64,000 nucleotides of DNA from Moraxellaceae bacterium AER2_44_116 (GTDB taxonomy: Bacteria; Pseudomonadota; Gammaproteobacteria; Pseudomonadales; Moraxellaceae): NCBI GenBank assembly GCA_006546595.1, contig VIAD01000001.1, forward strand, positions 461,258 to 525,257, in the 5' to 3' direction. The translations under genes were made by a program, and so were the position numbers. The notes under the pieces were generated by a model. It was given only the letters and a program-made list of their open reading frames with translations, made no database searches and had not been told where the DNA came from. Position 1 is the first letter of the stretch; every line of letters starts with the position of its first letter. This document shows, in pieces, positions 57,502-64,000 of this stretch.

Positions 57502-60201
57502 TTAAGCGGGAGTTACTTGAGCAACTCGACTAGACAGGATTTTCTGTAACTCTGGCAAACAAGATCCACAATTCGTGCCAGCTTTGAGACATTTACCAAT
57601 TTCTGTGACATTTTTTAAGTTTTTGCTGTCAATACTACGGCAAATGGTTTTTTCACCCACCCCAAAACAGGCACAAATGATACGACCGACATCAGCATTG
57701 GGATCCGCAGGCTTACCTGACAACAAAGCACGACGACTTAAAGCATCTAAAGGCTGTGCCAATAAGGACATTAACCATGAACGTGGTGGCAAACTGGCTT
57801 CTGCGCCAAAAAATGCTAAGGCACTGAGTTTGCCATCAACTAACCAAGCGTAACGCTGAACGCTGTGAGTAATATCTTGATATTCTAGGCGTTCACCCTG
57901 TGGTTCATTGAGCCAAACACTCGCCCAATCAATCCAATCATTGGGTTTTTGATGATGTGCCAACTCGTAACGCCAGCCATTTTCAAGACGAATCGCGACA
58001 GCGTAATCACACTTAGGTAAGGTTAACGGTTTATCACTGAGTAAATAGCCATGCCATGCTGCATCAAAACGACTGACATGCACGGGGGTATGTTTGTTTT
58101 CAGGTTGTCCTGAAATCGGGTCAACGGCAGGATTAACCACTGCGCCAACTCTGGAGCTAGTCGTTAATACGCCTGTCCAGTGCATCGGCATAAATACTGC
58201 CCCGATTTGCTGACCTTCATTTATTTGCACTCTGGCAATGGCTTCCCCCCACGATGAGCGCAACTTCACCAAATCGCCCTCACTAATTCCAAGTTTTTTT
58301 GCATCATTCGGGTGCAATTCAGCGTAAGGCTCACCAATATGTTGCAACAGTCTGGACGTTAAGCCTGTTCGCGTCATGGTATGCCATTGGTCACGAATAC
58401 GGCCTGTATTTAAGACAAAAGGATAGTCGGCACTGGGTCTATTTTTTGGCGCACGACTGGTAACAGGTACTAAATTCGCCAAGCCATCGGAGGTGAAAAA
58501 TTTACCATCGGCAAACATCCGTACCGTACCTTGTGTTGCGCCAACAGGTAATGGCCATTGGACTGAGGGCATTTCATCGTAGCGTTCCGATGTTAAACCC
58601 ATCAACGCGCCAATATTAAAATCACGAATCATGCCTTGAGGATGATTTTCAAACGCGGATAACGCGGCGTGTTCAGCAAACACCTGTGCAGCATTTTGAA
58701 AGTTAAATCCTTGGTCAAAACCCATAGCTTTAGCGACTTCCGCCATTGCCCACCAATCAGGCTTGGCTTGTTCAGGCGCAGCTAAAAATGCTCGTTGACG
58801 GGAAATTCGGCGGTCTGAATTAGTGACTGTGCCGTCTTTTTCGCCCCAACCTAAACTTGGCAATAACACATGCGCCAAACGTGTGGTATCCGTATCTGCA
58901 ATGCAATCAGACACCACGACTAACTCGCATTTGGCTAAAGCGGCACGGACTTTATCGGCATTGGGTAAAGAAACGACGGGATTGGTGGCCATAATCCAAA
59001 CGGCTTTAATCTTGCCTTCAGCCATCGCATCAAACAAATCAACTGCCTTTAAACCACCATGACTAGCGATATTGGGCGATTGCCAAAAGCGTTGCACTAA
59101 ATGACGATGGGCTGGATTTTCTATCTCCATGTGCGCGGCCAGCATATTCGCCAAACCACCGACTTCACGACCACCCATCGCATTCGGTTGACCTGTTAGC
59201 GAAAATGGTGATGCCCCTGCCTTACCAATACGACCAGTCGCCAAATGACAATTGACGATTGCATTAACTTTGTCTGTACCTGAACTGGATTGATTCACAC
59301 CCATCGAAAATAAAGTCATGGTATTTGGCGTATTGGCGAACCATGTTTTGAGCAAGTCTAATGCCTCAACACTGACTCCTAAACGCTCTGCAACCGTTGA
59401 ACCATCGCCCACATCTTGCTGCGCCGCCTTAATGGTTTCAGCAAAATCTTTGGTGTGTTTACTGACAAAATCGGTATCGACTAAACCCTTAGCAACCACA
59501 TCGGCCAACAAGGCATTAAATAATAAAACGTCTGTGCCTGCTTTGATGGGAAGATGTAAATCAGCAATTTCGTTAGTCGCTGTTTCTCGCGGATCAACGA
59601 CTACAATTTTCAACGACGGACGTTGCGCCTTAATGGCTTTAATCCGTTGAAAAATAATAGGATGACACCAAGCTGTGTTTGAGCCAACCAAGATAATTAA
59701 CTCAGCGGAATCAAAGTCCTCATAACTGGCAGGTACGGTATCTGCGCCAAATGCCCGTTTGTAACCTGCGACAGCAGACGACATACACAAACGCGAATTG
59801 GTGTCGATATTCGCAGTGCCGATATAACCTTTCATCAGTTTATTGGCGACATAATAGTCTTCAGTCAGCAACTGACCAGAAACATAAAACGCCACCGATT
59901 CACGGCCATGCTCGGCAATAATCCGTTGAAAATCCGTCGCTACTTTATGAATGGCTGTTGGCCAACTGACATTTTTACCATGAATTGATGGTTTTAATAA
60001 TCGTCCTTCTAACGTTAAGGTTTCCGCCAAAGATGAGCCTTTAGAACATAAACGGCCAAAATTAGCAGGATGATCGGTATCACCTTGAATCGTGACAATA
60101 CGATTCGCAGCATCAGTCACGGTCGCTTTAATCCCGCAACCGACACCACAATAGGCGCAAGTGGTATTTTTTACTTCATTCGCTCTTATTTCAGACAGCA
60201 T
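57502..60201 (-). CDS. nasA: Assimilatory nitrate reductase catalytic subunit
   Basis: Molybdopterin enzyme that reduces nitrate to nitrite. The ATG at 60201 with AGGAG seven bases upstream is chosen over the longer frame from 60252, giving about 899 residues. The N-terminal 4Fe-4S ligands are CAYCGVGCG and GRLCSKGSSL. The molybdopterin core has MGVNQSSSGTDKVNA and TGQPNAMGGREVGG. The C-terminal BFD-like 2Fe-2S domain has ICACFGVGEKTICRS and GTNCGSCLPELQ. The start overlaps the nasB stop by eleven bases. Confidence 0.95.
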   Translation of the reverse strand: MLSEIRANEVKNTTCAYCGVGCGIKATVTDAANRIVTIQGDTDHPANFGRLCSKGSSLAETLTLEGRLLKPSIHGKNVSWPTAIHKVATDFQRIIAEHGRESVAFYVSGQLLTEDYYVANKLMKGYIGTANIDTNSRLCMSSAVAGYKRAFGADTVPASYEDFDSAELIILVGSNTAWCHPIIFQRIKAIKAQRPSLKIVVVDPRETATNEIADLHLPIKAGTDVLLFNALLADVVAKGLVDTDFVSKHTKDFAETIKAAQQDVGDGSTVAERLGVSVEALDLLKTWFANTPNTMTLFSMGVNQSSSGTDKVNAIVNCHLATGRIGKAGASPFSLTGQPNAMGGREVGGLANMLAAHMEIENPAHRHLVQRFWQSPNIASHGGLKAVDLFDAMAEGKIKAVWIMATNPVVSLPNADKVRAALAKCELVVVSDCIADTDTTRLAHVLLPSLGWGEKDGTVTNSDRRISRQRAFLAAPEQAKPDWWAMAEVAKAMGFDQGFNFQNAAQVFAEHAALSAFENHPQGMIRDFNIGALMGLTSERYDEMPSVQWPLPVGATQGTVRMFADGKFFTSDGLANLVPVTSRAPKNRPSADYPFVLNTGRIRDQWHTMTRTGLTSRLLQHIGEPYAELHPNDAKKLGISEGDLVKLRSSWGEAIARVQINEGQQIGAVFMPMHWTGVLTTSSRVGAVVNPAVDPISGQPENKHTPVHVSRFDAAWHGYLLSDKPLTLPKCDYAVAIRLENGWRYELAHHQKPNDWIDWASVWLNEPQGERLEYQDITHSVQRYAWLVDGKLSALAFFGAEASLPPRSWLMSLLAQPLDALSRRALLSGKPADPNADVGRIICACFGVGEKTICRSIDSKNLKNVTEIGKCLKAGTNCGSCLPELQKILSSRVAQVTPA

Positions 60202-61411
60202 CAGCCAACTCCTCTTTGCCAAACAGCAAATGGTCACGCATTTGCGAGACATCTTCTTTTTGGCGAATTAAATCAAAATACCAATTACCGTCTTGTACGT
60301 CACCAAACAACACAGCTCCAATCAATTTATTATCCTTAATAAACAAACGCTTATATACTCCAACTGACTTATCGCGTAAGACAATCGCTTCAGCATTCGT
60401 GCCCGAAAAATCACCTGCCGAAAACAAATTCACACCACTCACTTTTAAGGTGGTGGCCGTCGCTTTTTGCACATAACGGCCAATGCCCATTTGTGCTAAA
60501 TGCGTTGCGCAGACATTTGCTTGATCGTATAAGGGCGCAACTAAACCAAATATCGAACCGCGATGTTGAACACATTCCCCCACTGCATAAATGCGTGGAT
60601 CAAAGGTTTGCATAGTGTCGTTGACTAAAATAGCTTTCTCCACTTGAAGGCCAATTTGCTTCGCTAACGCGACATTTGGACGAATACCCACGGCCATAAT
60701 CACTAAATCAGTGGGCAAATCCTCACCCTCTCGAAAGCTTAAATGACTGAGATGTTCGGCATCTTTAGCGACGATTTCTTTGGTCACTACGCCCATGCGA
60801 AACTTCATGCCATTGTTTTCTAGTTGTTTTTGCAATAAATGCGCAGCTTCGCTGTCTAACTGACGATTCATTAAACACGTCACATCATGAATGACGGTCA
60901 CCTCAACGCCACGTTTTAAAAGGCCATTTGCCGCTTCTAAACCCAATAAACCACCACCAATCACAGCAACACGTTTTTTATTCGTTGTTGCACTGAGCAT
61001 GGCTTCGACATCTTGAATATCGCGAAAACTCAATACACAAGCATGATTATGATTAGGAATAGGAATGATAAAGGGCACAGAACCTGTGGCAAATAATAAA
61101 CGGTCGTAAGGAATACTGAGACCTTGATCAGTCAGCACTTGCCGTTGACGGCGATTGACATCGACCACCACTTGACCAGAAATTAACTCAATCCCTTGTT
61201 TTCTATACCATTCTGGCGTATGCAACACGATATCATCAAACTGTTTTTCTCCCGCCAACACAGGAGACAACATAATACGGTTGTAGTTACCGTAAGGCTC
61301 TTTGCCAATCACGGTAATGTCATAAAGGTCTGGAGCGAGCTTTAATAACTCATCAATAGTACGCATACCTGCCATACCATTGCCAACCACCACTAATTTC
61401 AATTTTTTCAT
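60191..61411 (-). CDS. nasB: FAD/NAD-dependent electron-transfer subunit of nitrate reductase (NasB-like)
   Basis: A 406-residue flavoprotein that would pass NADH electrons to NasA. It is paralogous to the N-terminal half of NirB in the same operon: VVVGNGMAGMRTIDELL, LLFATGSVPFIIP, AVIGGGLLGLEAANGLL and YAVGECVQHRGSIFGLVAP all have NirB counterparts. No cluster motif or sirohaem region. First gene of the operon, about 30 bases after a sigma-54-type promoter. It could also be called a nitrite-reductase-like FAD protein. Confidence 0.88.
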   Translation of the reverse strand: MKKLKLVVVGNGMAGMRTIDELLKLAPDLYDITVIGKEPYGNYNRIMLSPVLAGEKQFDDIVLHTPEWYRKQGIELISGQVVVDVNRRQRQVLTDQGLSIPYDRLLFATGSVPFIIPIPNHNHACVLSFRDIQDVEAMLSATTNKKRVAVIGGGLLGLEAANGLLKRGVEVTVIHDVTCLMNRQLDSEAAHLLQKQLENNGMKFRMGVVTKEIVAKDAEHLSHLSFREGEDLPTDLVIMAVGIRPNVALAKQIGLQVEKAILVNDTMQTFDPRIYAVGECVQHRGSIFGLVAPLYDQANVCATHLAQMGIGRYVQKATATTLKVSGVNLFSAGDFSGTNAEAIVLRDKSVGVYKRLFIKDNKLIGAVLFGDVQDGNWYFDLIRQKEDVSQMRDHLLFGKEELADAV

Positions 61412-61452
61412 TGGATATAGCCTTAACGTGAGGCGGAACTTTTGTCTTCCTT

Positions 61453-61468
61453 AGCAAGAGCTATGCCA
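61453..61468 (-). promoter_or_regulatory. Sigma-54 (RpoN) promoter for nasB-nasA-nirB-nirD
   Basis: On the minus strand TGGCAT-AGCTC-TTGCT matches the TGGCAC-N5-TTGCW consensus with one change in the -24 element and correct spacing. The predicted start is about 30 bases before the nasB ATG. Confidence 0.75.
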
Positions 61469-61515
61469 TAGACAATCATTCAAAGAAGAAGTTTTTCGCA
61501 CCAAAAGACATCAAC

Positions 61516-61530
61516 GCACCGTTAAAAAGC
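61516..61530. promoter_or_regulatory. Possible NtrC-type enhancer site (GC-N11-GC)
   Basis: GCACCGTTAAAAAGC has the GC-N11-GC frame of NtrC sites. A second half site, TGCACCA, lies at 61537. Both sit between the two sigma-54 promoters, 50-110 bases upstream of each, the normal position for an enhancer. The match to the palindromic consensus is only partial. Confidence 0.4.
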
Positions 61531-61610
61531 AATGTATGCACCAATAACACTCTAAGTATATGATTGAAACAAACAAGCCAAACCTAGCAACCATTAGCAC
61601 TTGAAAGGTA

Positions 61611-61626
61611 TGGCACAAGCATTGCA
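61611..61626 (+). promoter_or_regulatory. Sigma-54 (RpoN) promoter for the nitrate transporter
   Basis: TGGCAC-AAGCA-TTGCA fits the consensus TGGCAC-N5-TTGCW exactly, including spacing. The predicted start (about 61638) leaves a leader of about 180 bases before the ATG at 61818. Confidence 0.82.
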
Positions 61627-61817
61627 TTAAGCCAACTTATGATTTAACGCAACGGCGCGTTATCCCTATTTGATGACATAAGTACCTACCTAAAGTATCT
61701 GTGTCAGATTTTTAAGCTTTCTAGCTTGATAAATCAGGGATTGCGGGCGCTACTGTTATCACCTCCCAGCCACCCTTCCCTGCTTTATCTCGCGCTTACC
61801 GTTGCGAGACTTTCATC

Positions 61818-63287
61818 ATGGCGTTAAAAACAATTCCCTTATTCAAATGGAGCGAACCGCGCATTCGCACCCTGCATTACACATGGCTGGCTTTTTTTAT
61901 TACCTTTTTGATATGGTTTGCTCACGCGCCATTAATGCCTGTGTTGAAAGAATACTTTGATATGACTCCCGCACAGGTTAAAGCGATTTTGATGTTGAAT
62001 GTGGCGATTACCATTCCTGCGCGAATTTTGATTGGTGTGTTGGTCGATAAATTTGGCCCACGAAAAAGCTACAGCTTCTTATTAGCGTTTTGCGGTGTGT
62101 TATGTTTGCTCTTCGCGGCGGCGCAATCGTTTGAATGGTTAGCCATCATGCGTTTTCTGCTCGGTTTTGTTGGCGCAGGTTTTGTCATTGGTATTCGTTT
62201 AGTGAGCGAATGGTTTCCAGCGCGTGAAGTGGGCATTGCCGAAGGCATTTATGGCGGTTGGGGTAATTTTGGCGCAGCCGTCGCATCCATGAGTATGCCG
62301 ATTTTAGCCTTGGCTTTTGGCGGTGATGATGGCTGGCGTTATGCCATTGGCTCAACAGGCGTGATTGCGATTATTTACAGCTACATCTTTTATCGTGGTG
62401 TTCGTGATACCCCTGAAGGCTCAACCTACTTCAAACCCCAAAAAGCAGGCGGCTTAGAAGTCACCACTAAAGGCGATTTTATTTTCTACGCCTTGATGAA
62501 TGTGCCGTTATATTTAGCATTAGTGTTATTAACCTGGCGTTTGTCACCTACTGGCTTAAAGTTATTATCGGCCGAAGGTGCTTTAATCGCTTACGGTGTG
62601 ATTGCTGCATTGGTTGTTTATCAATGGACAAAAATTTGGCACGTTAACAAACATTTATTCACAGGCGAACATCCCGCCGCGCCGCGTTATCACTTTAAAC
62701 AAGTGGCTATTTTGAATGTTGCCTACATGGCGTGTTTTGGCTCTGAATTAGCGGTTGTTTCCATGTTGCCGATGTTTTTTATGGATACCTTCCACATTAG
62801 TCCCGTTTATGCGGGCATGACCGCAGGGTGTTTTGCTGTGATGAACTTGTTTGCTCGTCCGAGTGGTGGTTTGTTTTCCGATGCTTATGGCCGTCGTAAA
62901 ATTTTAATGATTTGCTTGATTGGTCAAACCGTTGGCTATGGTTTGATGTCACAAATGGATGGTTCTTGGTCATTAGCGATTGCTGTCTTAGCCGTGTTAG
63001 CAACTTCAATTTTTGTACAAGGCGCGTGTGGTGCGGTGTATTCGATTGTGCCATTAATTCAACGCCGCATGACAGGGCAAATCGCTGGCATGGCAGGTGC
63101 ATACGGTAATGTCGGTGGTGTGGTGTTTTTAACGGTACTAAGTTTAGTTAGTCCTACCAGCTTCTTTTACTTATTAGCCGCCATCTCTGCCGTTGCCTTC
63201 TTAGGTTCATTGTTTTTAAGCGAACCTAAAGGCCACATGGTCGAAACCGACGAACATGGCAACGTCCATTTGATTGCCGTGGAATAA
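61818..63287 (+). CDS. MFS nitrate/nitrite transporter (NarK/NasA type)
   Basis: A nitrate/nitrite carrier of the NNP family in the major facilitator superfamily, 489 residues with about twelve hydrophobic segments. The NNP signature GFVGAGFVIGIRLVSEWFP and GIYGGWGNFGAAVAS are present, with conserved Arg residues for nitrate binding in IPARILIGVLVDKFGPRKS. Divergent from the nas operon, so assimilatory uptake is the likely role. A terminator follows. Confidence 0.93.
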   Translation: MALKTIPLFKWSEPRIRTLHYTWLAFFITFLIWFAHAPLMPVLKEYFDMTPAQVKAILMLNVAITIPARILIGVLVDKFGPRKSYSFLLAFCGVLCLLFAAAQSFEWLAIMRFLLGFVGAGFVIGIRLVSEWFPAREVGIAEGIYGGWGNFGAAVASMSMPILALAFGGDDGWRYAIGSTGVIAIIYSYIFYRGVRDTPEGSTYFKPQKAGGLEVTTKGDFIFYALMNVPLYLALVLLTWRLSPTGLKLLSAEGALIAYGVIAALVVYQWTKIWHVNKHLFTGEHPAAPRYHFKQVAILNVAYMACFGSELAVVSMLPMFFMDTFHISPVYAGMTAGCFAVMNLFARPSGGLFSDAYGRRKILMICLIGQTVGYGLMSQMDGSWSLAIAVLAVLATSIFVQGACGAVYSIVPLIQRRMTGQIAGMAGAYGNVGGVVFLTVLSLVSPTSFFYLLAAISAVAFLGSLFLSEPKGHMVETDEHGNVHLIAVE

Positions 63288-63298
63288 AATCCCACTAG

Positions 63299-63325
63299 CC
63301 CCCTTTGATAAAGGGGGTGATTTTT
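63299..63325 (+). terminator. Terminator after the nitrate transporter
   Basis: Perfect arms CCCCCTTT and AAAGGGGG, loop GAT, then TGATTTTT. Confidence 0.82.
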
Positions 63326-63385
63326 CGCTAGGAGTTCCACCTATTTAGTAAAAAGGGGTTAGGTGAGATTTCAAATTAACATGGT

Positions 63386-64000
63386 ATGGAAACGATGACA
63401 CATACGCTTCGCCTCAATGCCGCACAACTTTCACATACAGGGCCAAAAGACATCAATGAGGATGCAATGGCTTTGCAGCTACCCCAAGGACATGGCATCA
63501 GCAGTTATACTGCTACTGCGGCTATTGCCGACGGTTTAAGTAGTGCCAAAGGTGGCCGTATTGCCGCTGAAACCAGTGTCACCAATTTTATTAATGATTT
63601 TTCAGCAACCCCCAGTAGTTGGTCAGTAAAAACCGCAGGATTAAAAGTATTAGCCGCACTGAATCGTTGGTTACATGGACAAGGTCAACATTATCATCAT
63701 AACCATCAAGGTTACTTAACGACGTTTACCGCCTTTATTATTCGCGGCAATACTGGTCATCTTTTTCACGTGGGTGATAGCCGCTTATATCGTTTACGAG
63801 AAAATGATTGGGAATGTTTAACCAAAGACCATGCATTAATAACCCGTCATGGTAATCAATTGACCCGCGCTTTAGGTATGGATTGGCGTGTTGATATTGA
63901 TTACCACGAAATTGATGTCCAAGTAGGCGATTTATATTTACTTACTACCGATGGCATTCATAGTTTTATCCCTGACAAAGAATTACACGCCATTATTGCC
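63386..64000 (+). CDS. PP2C-type Ser/Thr phosphatase, 5' part, cut by the right edge
   Basis: The first 205 codons of a PP2C protein run to base 64000 without a stop. Metal-site Asp residues are seen in AAIADGLSS, HVGDSRLYRL and LTTDGIHSF, and RALGMDW is the usual family segment. Start: ATG 63386 or ATG 63395 (GGAAACG before the latter). In pseudomonads, as I recall, the nitrate transporter gene is followed by a bifunctional PP2C/Ser-Thr kinase, so a kinase domain may follow outside the window; that is inference. A His-rich stretch (QHYHHNHQG) is present at about residue 100. Confidence 0.85.
   Translation, partial: METMTHTLRLNAAQLSHTGPKDINEDAMALQLPQGHGISSYTATAAIADGLSSAKGGRIAAETSVTNFINDFSATPSSWSVKTAGLKVLAALNRWLHGQGQHYHHNHQGYLTTFTAFIIRGNTGHLFHVGDSRLYRLRENDWECLTKDHALITRHGNQLTRALGMDWRVDIDYHEIDVQVGDLYLLTTDGIHSFIPDKELHAIIA

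Larger units (their letters stand above)
61412..61817. other. Divergent regulatory region between nasB and the nitrate transporter
   Basis: A 406-base gap with no ORF. It holds two sigma-54-type promoters pointing outward (61453-61468 and 61611-61626) and possible NtrC sites in between. The transporter leader is about 180 bases long and contains several short hairpins (for example AACGC/GCGTT near 61660 and CTCGC/GCGAG just before the ATG), of uncertain meaning. Confidence 0.6.

Noticed and set aside
61740..61760. FNR-like half site near the transporter (TTGATAAATCA)
   Set aside because: The half sites are too close together for a TTGAT-N4-ATCAA site.
1..64000. Prophage, plasmid or defence system
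   Set aside because: No integrase, transposase, portal, toxin-antitoxin, restriction or Cas motif was found. The genes are housekeeping or respiratory.

Overview
The window is a gene-dense stretch of a gammaproteobacterial chromosome. It is somewhat AT-rich by eye, with few genes of foreign look. The class is suggested by several gene orders: queG divergent from nnr-tsaE-amiC, rnfABCDGE followed by nth, rluA followed by rapA, and mlaA-RssB-like-STAS-tal-dusA (as remembered from pseudomonads). I cannot fix the order or genus; a free-living respiratory bacterium such as a Thiotrichales- or Methylococcales-like organism would fit. I see no prophage, insertion sequence with a transposase, CRISPR array, plasmid function or obvious defence island.

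Layout. 1-5.4 kb: cell-wall amidase amiC (cut by the left edge), tsaE, nnr, a small membrane stress-type protein, and divergent queG. 5.4-8.4 kb: two tandem secreted DUF3015 proteins and a DUF4105 protein. 8.5-12.6 kb: RDD membrane protein, YhiN-like flavoprotein, zinc-ribbon membrane protein, ruvC and an iron alcohol dehydrogenase. 12.8-15.2 kb: an amidase/hydrolase pair. 15.4-21.4 kb: the complete Rnf ion-pumping ferredoxin:NAD oxidoreductase operon with nth. 21.5-26.4 kb: infA, dusA, tal, a PP2C/STAS partner-switching pair and mlaA. 26.6-36.4 kb: an SCP2 protein, then ccoNOQP and ccoGHIS with a His/Met-rich membrane protein and a VF530 protein, that is, a complete cbb3 oxidase and its assembly set. 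36.6-43.7 kb: RRM protein, fadD, M61 peptidase, a lipase-like hydrolase, type II NADH dehydrogenase and slyD. 43.9-44.2 kb: tRNA-Leu and tRNA-Cys. 44.4-54.2 kb: folD, a UvrD-like helicase, rluA, rapA, DUF1285 and ETF-QO. 54.4-64 kb: an assimilatory nitrate/nitrite cluster (nasB-nasA-nirB-nirD against a divergent nitrate transporter) and the start of a PP2C protein cut by the right edge.

How the parts work together. Electrons from fatty acids (FadD, ETF-QO) and NADH (Ndh-2) reach quinone and then the high-affinity cbb3 oxidase. Rnf links NADH and ferredoxin to the membrane ion gradient. Nitrate enters through the NarK/NasA-type carrier and is reduced to ammonium by NasA and NirBD. Two divergent sigma-54-type promoters can be read in the 406-base gap between nasB and the transporter, with a possible NtrC site between them.

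The less ordinary content is in the gaps. Seven copies of a palindromic element of about 52 bases occur (six of one family, one cousin). There is a 96-base element with GTAGGGGCG ends that supplies a helicase stop codon, and two elements with GACTTACGC ends. Several genes start at TTG, GTG or internal ATG codons rather than at the longest-ORF start; I moved those starts where the ribosome binding site or family length decided it.
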